From the NCBI GenBank assembly GCA_963978545.1, contig OZ021725.1, positions 5,440,593 to 5,504,592 on the forward strand: a stretch of 64,000 nt of DNA, given 5' to 3'. This document shows positions 1 through 11,268 of the stretch, piece by piece. A program made the translations under genes and the position numbers. Under the pieces are notes generated by a model that made no database searches, had not been told where the DNA came from, and was given only the letters and a program-made list of their open reading frames with translations. Within the stretch, counting starts at the first letter, position 1, and the number at the start of each line of letters is the position of its first letter. This DNA is from Linyphia triangularis (taxonomy: Eukaryota > Arthropoda > Arachnida > Araneae > Linyphiidae).

Positions 1-258
1 CAATCCTATGATGTAAATTATTCTTAAAATCAATTACTGCCTCTTTTCCACAAATAAAACAACTGGTTTTAAAATAAAATTTATAGCTTACATTTTGCGG
101 AGAAGGTGTTAATATAGATGACATGGACTTATCAGGTGATAATTTAGAGGCTGCTGGAATACTTGTGGGTCTAATATAGCTTTTCCTGCGCAATTTGTGT
201 ATTCTAACTGTTGTTTTTCCTTCAATTTTCTTGTGTAACCCAGTTCTTCGTATTCAAA
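1..258 (-). pseudogene. Fragment of a zinc-ribbon-like, transposon-associated protein
   Basis: Read on the minus strand, one frame is open from about 258 down to the window edge. It is basic at first (VRIHKLRRKSYIRPTS), then Ser/Pro-rich, and ends with a Cys pair in TSCFICGKEAVIDF followed by an His pair (LHHR). This order (KLRRKSYIRPTS, linker, C-x2-C, then His) resembles the N-terminal part of unnamed proteins that I recall as common in arthropod and cnidarian genomes and tied to mobile elements. There is no start codon in this frame, and the open frame runs off the window, so it is a partial exon or a decayed fragment. Another overlapping minus-strand frame (109-303) is also open but lacks this motif. 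The homology is from memory and the function is unknown. Confidence 0.35.
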
Positions 259-449
259 CCTTTCGTAATCAACACTGTATCTTCTTCTAGATTTTTGCTG
301 CATATTATATATGCTAAATCAAGATCGGCCGTTTTAAGCCCAATAAGGTTTGTTTCGTATCCTGAAGTAAGCGATGTTGTAAATTACCCACTACAGAGTT
401 ACGATAAACAGTTCATAAAACTAACAAGCAATTAATTACTATTAAGAAT

Positions 450-1010
450 TGTTTCTTGGTTACAAATCATAAATATGATTTATAGTGCTTTGAACATCAG
501 AAAAACACAGTGAAAATACCTATTTTGGATATTAGAGTTGGAATAATAAAGAATAATAATAGGTCGAGGAAAATTTAGTAAAATTATTCAATTATGTACC
601 TTGAGTGATTGAAAGCAAAGGAACACCTTTTAAATACTAATTCCTCATAAATTGGCACTAAAGAGTATAAACCATGTGTACAAGAACTTTAAAATGTTGA
701 CTATACAGCATTAAACGAATATTTGACTGCCCCTCTGCTTTGCGAATTAAAACAAAAACTAAATTTTAAACACAACTTTTATCGTTCCGCCCACAAGGAA
801 TGAGCAAGAAGTCCCTCGTTGCCAGTGCTTCGTTCCTTTAATAAGTAGCCTAATTTTTTAAAAACATTATTCTAAACTGAACAAATGATTAAAATTCAAT
901 AAAACAGCAGCCTGTATGTGTTCCCGATACCCCAATATTAAAAGTTTGATATTGCTTGAAAGGTTGAAAATTGCGCTAAATTTTTTTTATTCAAATAGAT
1001 TTTATTTATT
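450..1010 (+). repeat. Segmental duplication copy A, left part
   Basis: This stretch matches the reverse complement of about 57600-58140 almost base for base. Shared landmarks are TTGGTTACAAATCATAAATA at the outer end, the CCCGATACCCCAATATTAAA stretch and GCTTGAAAGGTTGAAAATTG near 960. Its inner part (about 910-1000) also matches 59995-60090 in direct orientation. Homology to copy B stops exactly where element 1 begins and resumes after it, so 450-1010 and 11282-14290 were once continuous. No gene is visible inside. Confidence 0.85.
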
Positions 1011-1019
1011 GGGAAATTC

Positions 1020-1970
1020 CATGAAACCAGGGACACCATGTAGCAATTTTTTTTTTCCTTCTTCCCATTGTACAGTACCCCCCAAAAAAGTCAGAACGAT
1101 GGCTATATCTTCGGTTCTAGTTATCGTAGAATATTACGGTTTGCACCAAAATATTTTGCTTACGATTTTCTATATATCTGATGCTATTTTTTTTTCTTAA
1201 GGGACCGTTTACTAAGTAAAACTAACGCTATCTTCGAAAATTTCAATACGAACCCTTATTTTTTATCATTTCATTCGATTTAGAACACATCATTTACTCT
1301 ATATACAAAATTTCAATGCATTATGTTGAAAAACACGTCACTTATGAGCGAAAATGTTTCGACCATTTTTTGACCGATCTTCAGAGAGAATTTCCATAAA
1401 ACGAAAGGTATTTTTAAGGTTCTACTTCACAGCGGGAGAAATCGAACGGTCAGTGCGGCGTTTCACGACGTTAAAAAATACAAATATTAGTCTAAAATTA
1501 CATAGAAACTACTTGGATTTATACAAAAATAACAAGTAAACGCAAAAGTATCATAATTTGTTTACAACATTAAATATGTGCATTCTTCACACGAAATAAA
1601 TAAAATATCGAAAACTGTAATTTCAGATGTATAACTGATAATTAGAAAATTAATAAATATAAAATGTAGGCATTAGTAAAAAGTATTCAGTATTCAGCAA
1701 AGCGTGATTATTTTACAGAAACATTTCACTGTAAACACAAATGTAACTTGATCGTTGAAATTATTTATAAAATGAAAAAATCTTTTTAAAGGATAACTTA
1801 TTGAAATTGCTTAAAAATGTTGTTTTAAATAAATGTAATTTAAAAAAGTAAAATTAAAAGAAAAAAGGACACTGTTGAAAACCACACAAAACATATGTTT
1901 CCTGATCTTAAACACGTTAGGCAGATTTAAAAAATATATATAAAAAATAAAACTGCTTTGTTTGTATAAA

Positions 1971-2005
<35 letters not shown>

Positions 2006-3290
2006 GTCTCGCGTTTATTTCCTATTTCGTTTTTACAGCTGAGTACTGAAATTACAAGGTGGTTTTCAGGCGCCAGTTTGTCTAGTAATATTGGAGATTC
2101 GATGAAAGAAGTATTTCTTTTTTTTTTTAACTTTTTTTTGTTTTGTTTTCTCAACTCATGAAAAGCATTTTGATTTTTATGTAATTTGTCATCAGATAAA
2201 AGACCTTGATATTCTATTTTTGGAATTCAATTGAGTATTTCCTAAACTTTTAGTGTTTCATTTTTGGTTTTTTTTTCCCTCTAACTTGGAAGAAATAAAA
2301 TATTACATTTTTGTATTTGTAAATCTTTTACATTAACTTCAGGATTTTTTTATCTAACATTTTTACCCTTTGAGAGCTTTGCTTTATTTATTAACTCAAG
2401 GGGATTGCGGTATTCTTGCGTTGTAATTTCTGTCTGATTCTTACCCAGTTAAGATAATCAGGATGATGGTTTGTTATATCTGCCGAAGTCAGTATGAACT
2501 AGCGCATGAACGGATCACAGTTATGTTTCTCTAGGTTGATTGCTTAAATACTTATAAACGATTTTTTTCCCATTTACGTTGAAGGATTTTCTCTTCTGAC
2601 TCGTAAGTAAATAAATGTTTTTTACTTTTTTTTTCAGTTTGTACGATTTGAATAAAGTTTATTTCCATAAGATTAATTACTCAATCCAAAATTGCTTCTT
2701 AAAAATGCTGAAATGCAGATTTTTTTGGCACAAAATTAAGATCATTATAATTTTAAATGTTATGTATTAATTTTATTTTTATTGTTTACTAGTTATATTG
2801 TATATAGTAAGTAATAAAATATTCATTATAAAGTATGTTTTTGATTTAATAATTAAGAATATCCAATAACTAAAGAAAGATGTGCACCGCCAGGAAGGAA
2901 GTGCACTTGTCCTCGCCCCCCTCCCCACTCCTCTACTTCCGTGGATAACAACAAAGTAAAATTTCATTAAGATAGAGAAATTGAAAAATCCTGATTAAAC
3001 CAAAAAAATTTTTTAAAAATTACTGGCTTATACCCCTTGGGTGCTTTGTGTATCCCTCTGAAAGTAATTCGGTCGCTGCTCATGTTATTTAAAATAAACT
3101 TCCATACATGAATTCAATAAAATGTTGCAAAGCTGAGAAAGCATAACTTTCGGCTACATAGCGTGTTATGAAAACGTTGTTTTATAGTATTTTGTAAAAA
3201 AAAATATAGTTAACATCGTGATGTATCGTGACTTCGTGATGTTTGCTTCCCGATATATCGCGATGAAGAAATGTTAACATCACCCAAGCC
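1020..3290. other. Left arm of element 1, no gene recognised
   Basis: Very AT-rich, with many stop codons in all frames and only short chance ORFs. It holds a run of 30 T at 1974-2003 and, at about 3205-3290, a stretch with ATCGTGATG and CGATATATCGCGAT motifs that look like an old transposon end. No zinc-ribbon N-terminal half of the transposase is visible here, so either it is lost or it sits in a diverged exon. Confidence 0.5.
1974..2003. repeat. Poly-T tract (30 bases)
   Basis: An uninterrupted run of T, followed by AGGTCTCGCG. On the minus strand it would be a poly-A tail, so it could mark the 3' end of a retroposed sequence, but no body of a retroelement is recognisable next to it. Confidence 0.9.
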
Positions 3291-3292
3291 TA

Positions 3293-4803
3293 ATGCCAAA
3301 GGAAACAATTAACTTGGTTAAGCAATTTTACACCCAAGATGATATTAGTAGGCAAGCGCCAGACCGAAAAGGTGTCATAACTGTTTGGAAAAATGATGGA
3401 TCTAAAGATAAGATGCAAACAAGACATCTACAGCACTCAATTAGAGAAGTACATGCATTGTTTCAAAAAAAAATATCCAGAAATAAAAATTGGCAGAAGT
3501 AAATTTGCAGAATTGCGACCTAAGTATGTCCTCCTAAGTAACAAATTACCTCACAATGTTTGCCTGTGTAAGTACCATGAAAACTTAATAATGGCCTTAG
3601 AGTCGTTACACAATCACATTCCTCAAATTCCAAAATATTCCGAGAACTTTCCATCAATGCTGGTTTGTAATGTAAATTCAGTAGATTGTAGGTTTAATAA
3701 ATGTGTTGAATGTAAAGATGGAAAGATTTTTACAGAGTTGTATGGAGAACATGCTGAAGATTTTGAAGAAAGCACTGTCACATGGTTTGTGTGGAAGAAA
3801 TGTGAGGATCGCCTATGTAAAGTTGTTGAAGAAGAACTGATAGGAGACCTTATGAATTATACATCTAGCCTCGTACCTGAATTCCTTGAGCATTGCTACG
3901 TAAAACGTTTTCAGTCAAGCTTTTATAAGCAGCAACATGAATTAGTAACCAGTGCAATGTATCCTTCAAAGATGGCCATGATGCAAATAGATTTTGCAGA
4001 AAACTACAAATGCATTTCTCAGGACGAAATACAAAGTGCCCACTGGGCACAAGCCCAAGTAAGCTTTTTTACGGCAGTAGTATACCATTCTGGTACAGTA
4101 TATCCCTATGCGATAGCATCCGATGAACTGTCCCATTCTAAAGAGACTATGATTCCCATCCTAATTAGAATGCTGGAAGAGATTCCTCAAGAAATTGAAG
4201 TGCTGCACATCTGGTCAGACGGACCGTCCTCCCAATTTAAAAACAAATTCATTGCGGTTACAATACCTAAGTTGCAAGAAAAATTTAAACTAATTATTAT
4301 ATGGAATTTTTTTGCGACTTCACACGGCAAAGGTCCGGTGAACGGCATTGACGGTACTGTAAAGAGGCAAGTGTGGGAAGGTACAAAAAAAGAAAGTATA
4401 TTGTATACAGTGCAAAAGATTTTGTAAATGCCGCAGCTTCATGCAACGTGAAGACTTTCGAGATCTCAACCTCTGATTTACAGTTGCGTCATAAAGATTT
4501 AAATTTGAGTGATATTTTTTCTAATTCGAAAGCAATGGTGGGAATTAAGCAGCAACATTTTTTGGAGGTGATAGATGGAACCACCAAAAGTTCCAAGTTA
4601 TCCAAAACAGTATTTGCTAAATCAAAACCAGCAGACATTCCAAAATTTGGGGCCACGATTGGAGAGTGGGTTCTGGTGAAATTCGATGGACAATTCTATC
4701 CAGGCAAAGTTAAGAGCTGTTCAAAACTTTGAATATTTGGTACGCGTTCTGATTCGGGCAGGCAAACACTGGAAATGGCCTGAGAATGTCGATGAGATTT
4801 ACG
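3293..4803 (+). pseudogene. DDE-type transposase of element 1, C-terminal two thirds, frameshifted
   Basis: Three overlapping reading frames encode successive parts of one protein. The first (from 3293) holds KGVITVWKNDGSKDKMQTRHL; the second (to 4427) holds PHNVCLCKYHENLIMALESL, a Cys-rich stretch (CNVNSVDC..CVEC) and the catalytic-looking core: MQIDFAENY (Asp codon at 3990), QDEIQSAHW, IWSDGPSSQFKNKF (Asp at 4218-4220) and WNFFATSHGKGPVNGIDG. The third carries a tail with EWVLVKFDGQFYPGKVK, and a last shift near 4710 leads to VRVLIRAGKHWKWPENVDEI. The first two shifts sit in runs of A (near 3470 and 4385). The order agrees with an invertebrate transposase family I recognise but cannot name. 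The expected third acidic residue may be the Asn of VNG, where element 2 has VDG. The N-terminal DNA-binding half is missing. Probably inactive. Confidence 0.8.
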
Positions 4804-5689
4804 GCCGTATTCACGAAAATCTTTACCCTCGCACCGAACCCCTGGGTTGATAAGCGCTGGGGCAAGACCTCTTACCCCAGGGTTAAGAAAGCGGTATTCA
4901 CAGAGCTTTTTCCGACCTCTGTTTGTCAAACCAGTGTTTCTCACCCTGCGTTTGACCCCAAGGGTGAAATACAGCTTGCTATTGGTTGAAAAATATGTCA
5001 TGTGACTTTTTTCCCAGACTGCTTTGCATTTGCTCTCGTAATGTCGTAATGTTTTGATTATATTATTGAGCTATAGTTTTTCAATGAGTTTTGAAACTTG
5101 ATGTTATATTTATCTTCAATTTGTGATGATTGAGGGGAAAAAAAGATTAAAAAAAACATTTGAAATATTCATATTGTACTTTATATATAAAAAAATTAAT
5201 GATAAATATACACATTTCATAATTTCAGGCTGAACATAGATACGTCTTGCTTACAACATGAAATGTCATCATTTATTTTATGTCACAGGGAAAATTTGTG
5301 TCTATTTTATGCGACTTTTTTTTTCTGTAATGGATTTTAAACTAATATCTTACATTTCTGTTAATATTGGAACAAAAAAGGGACATGTTGTTTGGTATTA
5401 ATTTCCATGCATTTCTTTGGTTGATATTTTAAAATTGCAACAATCTGCATTTCTGAAAAAAGGTGCTGCTTTGAAATTTATTTTTTTGTAAATTTCTTCA
5501 TTTGTGTAAACAAGAAAGTTAATTTCAATTATATAAATCTATGTGAAAAAATAGACAACAATTTTGTTCTGTTGAATATGATAACTGCAATGAAAACCAT
5601 GTTAGGATATTAAAAAAAATTCCCACATGGTTAAGTTTCAGCCTGCATAAAATATTTCGAAACTTGACATAGAAATTAGAGTTTAGTCC
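4804..5689. other. Non-coding stretch after the transposase
   Basis: The first 190 bases are GC-richer than the surroundings and contain related phrases in both directions (GTATTCACGAAAATC / GGTATTCACAGAGC; CCCCTGGGTT / CCCCAGGGTT). This suggests a small inverted-repeat element inserted at the end of the coding region. The remainder is AT-rich and shows nothing I can identify. Confidence 0.4.
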
Positions 5690-7810
5690 CAGGGACCCCC
5701 TCCTAATAGCAGTTATAGTGTTACATACTTATTGTAAAATTATGTCGAATAATTCTTGCATTTCCTCCTGATTAGTGGCATTGGATTTATAACCTCGCAA
5801 AAGTTACACTAGCTATACTGTAGTAAATTTTTGTAGCAGCCCCTCGTTAAAATTATCTCGGTAACAAGTTCAAAGTTACAGCCTGCATAAAAAATTTCAA
5901 AATACATAGAAATCAGAATTTAATCCCTGGGACCCTTAACATGTGAACTACTTTTAAAAAAATCAGATGGTTCATACATTTCTTCTTAATTTGTTGCATT
6001 GTATATCTAATGGCGCAAAAGTTACACGAGAACTATATTGCAGCGAGTTTTTGTAGCAGAGCCTCGTTAAAATTATTTCGGTTACAAGTTCAAAGTTATA
6101 CAGCCAGTGTAAAAAAATTACAAGACATACAAAATTAAACTTTGATCCCTGGGACCCCCTCCCATCAAGAAAATTTGCATAATGGCACTTAAAATGTTAA
6201 CTACTTAAAAAAAAAATCAAATAGTTCATGCATTTCTTCTGGATTTGTTGCATTGTATTTCTAATGGCGCAAAAGTTACATGATATCTATACTGCGGTGA
6301 GTATTTGTAGCAGCGTCTTAAATATTATATCGGCAACAAGTTTCCAGTTACACCCTGTGTAAAAAATTACAAAACACATAAAAAATAAAACTTTGATCTC
6401 TGGGCCCCTACCATCAAGAAAATTGGCATAAGGGTACTTAACATGTTAGCTACTTTTAAAAGAAATCAAATAGTTCATCCATTTCTTCTGGATTTGTTGC
6501 ATTGTATTTATAATGGCACAAAAGTTACACAAAATCTATAATACTGCAGTGAGCTTTTGTAGTAGCGCCTCGATAAAGTTATCTCGGTGACAAGCTTCAC
6601 AAGTATCTGCGTAAAAAATTTCAAAACACATAAAAATTAGAATTTGATCCCTGGGACCATCACCCTCCCATTAAGAAAATTGCCATAATGGCACTTAAAA
6701 TGTTAGTTACTTTTAAAAAAAATCAAATAGTTCATGCATTTCTTCTTGATTTGTTGCATTGTATTTATAATGGCCTAAAAGTTACAGGAGATCTATACTG
6801 CGGCGAGTAATTGTAGCAGCGCCTCGTTAAAATTATATCGGCAACAAGTTTCCAGTCACAGTCTGCGTAAAAAATTACAAAACACATACAAAATAAAACT
6901 TTGATCCCTGAGCCACCTACCATCAAGAAAATTGGTATTAGGGTACTACTTAACATGTTAGCTACTTTTAAAAAAATCAAATAGTTCATGCATTTCTTCT
7001 TGATTTGTTGCATTGTATTTATAATGGAACAAAAGTTACACGAAATCTATAATACTGCAGTGAGCTTTTGTAGTAGTGCCTCGTTAAAGTTATCTTGGTG
7101 ACAAGCTTCACAAGTATCTGTGTAAAAAATTTCAAAACACATAAAAATTAGAATTTGATCCCTGGGACCCTCCCCCCTCCCATTAAGAAAATTGCCATAA
7201 TGGCACTTAAAATGTTAGTTACTTTTAAAAAAATCAAATAGTTCATGCATTTCTTCTTGATTTGTTGCATTGTATTTCTAATGGCGCAAAAGTTACATGA
7301 TATCTATACTGCGGTGAGTATTTGTAGCAGCGTCTTAAAAATTATATCGGCAACAAGTTTCTAGTCACAGTCTGCGTAAAAAATTACAAAACACATACAA
7401 AATAAAACTTTGATCCCTGGGCCACCTACCATCAAGAAAATTGGTATTAGGGTACTACTTAACATGTTAGCTACTTTTAAAAAAATCAAATAGTTCATGC
7501 ATTTCTTCTTGATTTGTTGGATTGTATTTATAATGCAGCAAAAGTTACACAAGATCTAAACTGGAGTGAGCTTTTGTAGTAGCGCCTCGTTAAAATGATC
7601 TCGATAACAAGCTTCAAGTTACAGCCTGCGTAAAAATTTTCAAAATACATAGAAATTAGAATTTGATTCCATCGACCTTCTCTCGTGAAGAAAATTTGTA
7701 TAATGGCAGTTAACATGTTAGCTACTTTTAAAAAAAAAAAAATATTATTCTTGTTTTTCTTCTTGATTTGTCGCGTTGAATTTATAATAGCGTAAAAGTT
7801 ACACAATATC
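5690..7810. repeat. Satellite-like tandem array, ~250-257 bp unit, 8-9 copies
   Basis: Each unit carries the same ordered phrases: TCATGCATTTCTTCTTGATT, TTGTTGCATTGTATTTATAA, CAAAAGTTACA, GTAGCAGCGCCTCGTTAAAA, GCGTAAAAAATT, CCTGGGACC and AAGAAAATT. The first phrase recurs near 5976, 6225, 6474, 6731, 6985, 7240, 7491 and 7747. Adjacent units alternate between two variants (GGCACTTAAAATGTTAGTTA near 6685 and 7200; GGTACTACTTAACATGTTAG near 6940 and 7450), which gives a higher-order period of about 510 bp. The minus-strand ORFs at 6765-7013 and 7361-7552 come from the repeat and are not genes. Confidence 0.9.
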
Positions 7811-8527
7811 TATATTGAAGCCATTTTTGGTCGCAAAGTCTTTGCTACTGAAAGTACTATAAATTTCTATTACTATTACGAAACAGCTTCAAATCGAACA
7901 CTGTTACGTTTAATTCACGTTTCAACGGAAGTAACCTGAAAAAAAGAAAACTTGATAGCCTGACAATTCACAAAGCTATTTTTCACAACTTATATTCATA
8001 GTTAAATTCTTTATATTAATTTTGAAGGGTTTGTTTGTAGTGGGCAAATCTCAGGAGCCACTTACCATCATTCAATTGGGCTGAAACTTAACACATATAA
8101 GCGTTGTCGAAGACAATCTACCAAGTTTTAGGCATGTCTCTAATAAGGCACTTTTGCTCGTGTTTCTATTGGCGTTTCGGAGGAATAATTAATCCACTTG
8201 TCCCATGTCTACCAAAGGACACTTTTGGTAGATATGGGTTACGAAAGGGGTACAGTCTATTGTATTTTTTTTAATCGCAGCGTGTTGCACAAAAATAGTA
8301 CTTAAAATAAAGTAACACTTGCCACAAATTATAAAAGATTATGAACTTGTACTTACATCCGCAGCACAATGAAACGAAACAAATTTCATAATCTACATGC
8401 CATTTTTATTTTCTTTATAGCTTTGTGCATCTTTACTTTCCTTTTGTATTTATCAACCACACAAAATGTTCTCAATTAATTTTTTAGAACCGAAAATTTA
8501 AAAACTTCACACACAATCATAATAACA
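7811..8527. other. Right arm of element 1, no gene recognised
   Basis: AT-rich. A short inverted repeat lies around 8205-8245 (CCCATGTCTACCAAA.. / ..TTTGGTAGATATGGG). Nothing else is interpretable. Confidence 0.5.
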
Positions 8528-8674
8528 ATGACTAAAAGTTTAACTAATGAAAGTCCACTTTGTAAATTTTTGGAATATGCAAAAAAATATGGAATATGCA
8601 AAAAATTGTATAAAAGTAATTTTTCTCAATGTCTCTTCTGTGAAACATCAGTCACATTTTTTTATCCCCCTTAA
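8528..8674 (+). other. Short ORF with a Cys pair, uncertain
   Basis: ATG at 8528 opens a 48-codon frame ending TAA at 8672. It includes SQCLFCETSVTFFYPP, a C-x2-C pair that vaguely recalls the CFICGK motif of the fragment at the window start. It lies just inside the right end of element 1. It could be a remnant of a transposon protein or chance; there is no other support. Confidence 0.15.
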
Positions 8675-9221
8675 TTTCATACAAAAAAGTTCACTATGTC
8701 TAAAAACAGGTATGGGTAGTATTATTGTACTCTATTATGGTTATTTTAAATCAAAAGATTAAAAAAATATTTAAATTTCAAGACAGTGCAGAATTTAAAA
8801 GTTCAAAACATTGTCACTTTGTAACGTCAGTCACCGTGGAATGACCCTATTATCACAAATAAAATAGTTGTGCGCCCAATCCACCAAAAAGTGGACATGA
8901 GGGTGAAAATTTTAATTTCCTTGTATTATGTTGAAGTTTTGCAACATTATCTACAAAAGTGTGCTATTTCATATTTTATTGAAAAATAATTAAATTTTTG
9001 CCATTAACATACTTATTTTAATTAATAAAGTGACACTTGGGCGGCATGAAATAGATTGCGCCAAAAACCTTTATGTTTCATGCTCTCATACAGCTTAACA
9101 AATGATTCTGCAAATCTCTAAACTTAGATATATAATCTGGCATCTATTGTTGAATGTTTTTGCCAGCAGATAATTGTTTGTTAATCTTCATTAAAAATAG
9201 GTAAGCATTATTAATTATTGT

Positions 9222-9435
9222 GTCACACCCGCAACAAAAAGTTACATTTATAACTCCACAGAGAGATTCCTTTGACTGTAAGTTACAAGACTTGGTATTT
9301 AAAAATAGGTTACTAAGGTACTTTGAATTACAGATATAATCAAAATTAATTATTATTTTAAATATAGTTATTAAGCGTTGCGGGTGTGACATGTTCATGT
9401 TGCGGGCGTGACATTTTATTAGTCACACCCGCAAC
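9222..9435. promoter_or_regulatory. Left cluster of the 14-bp subterminal motif (4 copies)
   Basis: GTCACACCCGCAAC occurs at 9222-9235 (+), 9377-9390 (-), 9399-9412 (-, one mismatch, GGGCG for GGGTG) and 9422-9435 (+). Its GC content stands out from the AT-rich surroundings. Repeated subterminal motifs in DNA transposons commonly bind the transposase, so that is the inferred role. Confidence 0.75.
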
Positions 9436-9486
9436 ATCTTTTAAAATTAAACAAAAATGGTGACCTGAAACAAATTATTTGTAAAT

Positions 9487-10844
9487 TTATGTACTTGCGT
9501 TTGCAAATATCATGCAAACATGACATTATTACTTGAAGCCCTTAAACTTGGTAAAGGTAGAGACTTGATAAAAGACAGTGTATGTGATACAAGAAAGGAA
9601 GCCTGCATTCTAAGCTTGTGTTCGAACTGTGCCAATGTTTATGATGTCTTGAAATCTAAAATTCCAGAAGAGGAACACAGTCTTTATATACAATGGAAGC
9701 AATGGAAAAAAGTGGAGATAATTCAGAATCAATGCTAGACGCTGCTAATGAAATAGTAAATCAGTTTAAGAAATTTAAAAAGCATTGCTTTGTAAAAGAT
9801 GTGCAAGATGAACATTTTCAATTTGTAAAAAACAATTTGGTAGAAGGTGAAGTGACTTTACAAGAGGACTTTGCCAAAAATTCTACGACAGGTGTTCAAG
9901 ACGAAATTCAATCAGCCCATTGGGCACACTCATAATTTACAATTTTTACAGCTGTTGCTACATTCTTTGATGGGCACCAGTTATACATAATAGTATCAGA
10001 TAACTTAAATCACTGGAAAGAAGCAGTCTGGAAATATATGGATATACTGATTAAAGATATTAAAGAAAATCACAAAGTACAGATGCTACATATCTTTTCA
10101 GATGGCTGTGCAAGTCAATTTAAAAACAGGTATAATATGTTAGCAATTTTATACATCCGAAATGATTATAAAATAAATATGACATGGTCATTTTTTGCAA
10201 CATCACATTTAAAGGGAGCTGTGGATGGAGTAGGTGCAATTGCTAAAAAAAATGGAATCTCTAACTGTACTTCAACGATCTGCAACAGTACAGACAGCTT
10301 CAGATTTTGCTGAATGTGCTGAGAAAGTTTTGAAGAACATAAAGATATTTTTTTCTCCAGAACATCATATAACGCCAGATGATGTAAAAATGCTTGACAA
10401 TCGCTACAGCCAAGTCCCAGCAATTCCAGGCATATACAATCTGTCCATCATATTGTTCCTTTTAATATAGGGAGAATTAACGTGGCAACAACAAATAAAA
10501 GTATTCATAGGAGAATTTCCTTAATTCCGAAATCGAAGAAATCAATGAAGAATCTAGAATCGAAGACCAATGAAGCATCTTGCAAGTTAAAATATGAAAT
10601 TGGAGATTTTGTTAAAGTGGTTTTATTTTCAAAATCAAAGAAAAACAGCGATCATTTTGTTGGACAGATTAAGCAAATTAATGGCAATGATATTCAGCTA
10701 GAATATTTGAAAGAGGTTTCAGATAATGTGTATGTCTGGCCAAACAAATCAGAATTATCCTGGGAGAAAATTACATCCATTGTAACAAAATTGCCAGCAC
10801 CAGAAATTATAAACTCAAGATTGGAAATGAAATTTGTTCATTAA
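9487..10844 (+). pseudogene. Decayed DDE-type transposase of element 2
   Basis: Successive frames match the element 1 protein in order. CTCVCKYHANMTLLLEALKL (from about 9487) aligns with CLCKYHENLIMALESL, EDFAKN (Asp at 9867) with IDFAENY, and QDEIQSAHWAHS is followed by an in-frame stop near 9933. HIFSDGCASQFKNRY (Asp at 10101) aligns with HIWSDGPSSQFKNKF, and TWSFFATSHLKGAVDGVG (Asp at 10224) with WNFFATSHGKGPVNGID. The C-terminal domain (10482-10844) has GDFVKVVLFSKSK and DNVYVWPNKSELSW, parallel to GEWVLVKF and HWKWPENVDE. At least three frameshifts and one stop interrupt it. Everything N-terminal to the CKYH motif is absent, so this copy cannot be autonomous. Confidence 0.8.
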
Positions 10845-10896
10845 TAGCTTTGAAATTGTTTATTCATGTATTATTTCACAGTGTTTTTTTGTACAA

Positions 10897-11268
10897 GTCA
10901 CACCCGCAACAATTTTTTTAAATATTTTTCTACAGTAAGTGATTTTAGTAAGTGATTTGATTTGTTCATAGAATAATTATTTAAGTATTACTGTATAACA
11001 TAAAAAAAAATTGGTTCACCCAGTTGCTATAAATCACAGAGTTTTGAGGTTTTGTGCTGGAAGATAAAAATGCATGTCCTTTTTATGTCACACCCGCAAC
11101 GGGTAGAAATTATTTTTTAAAAAAATAAATAAAATATCTGGCAAATGGCATATTGGTATCAATATATATGTAATTAGTCTACATTAAAATCCATAAAAAT
11201 TGAAAAGAATGCTCTAAAATATTGTAGTTGATGGCTAATTTAGTTTGTCTAAATGTCACACCCGCAAC
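10897..11268. promoter_or_regulatory. Right cluster of the 14-bp subterminal motif (3 copies)
   Basis: GTCACACCCGCAAC occurs at 10897-10910, 11087-11100 and 11255-11268, all on the plus strand. The last copy lies 13 bp from the right end of element 2. See the left cluster for interpretation. Confidence 0.75.

Larger units (their letters stand above)
1011..8847 (+). mobile_element. Element 1: DDE-type DNA transposon with 4-bp TSD (TATT)
   Basis: The ends are fixed by comparison with copies B and C, which read through this site without it. The left terminus is GGGAAATTCCATG; the right terminus read inward is GGGTCATTCCACG, a match at 10 of 13 positions. TATT lies on both sides (1007-1010 and 8848-8851) and occurs once in the empty site of copy B. 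Inside are a poly-T tract, a broken transposase (3293-4803), a GC-richer 200-bp stretch (about 4800-4990), a satellite array (5690-7810) and a short Cys-pair ORF (8528-8674). At 7.8 kb it is long and probably carries further nested insertions: a piece ending near 3290 has ATCGCGATATATCG motifs typical of hAT termini. Superfamily unassigned; the 4-bp duplication and GGGTC ends recall Sola elements. Confidence 0.8.

Noticed and set aside
6765..7806. Three minus-strand ORFs in the satellite (MQQIKKKCMNYLIFLK type)
   Set aside because: Same peptide repeated with the 250-bp unit; produced by the tandem array.
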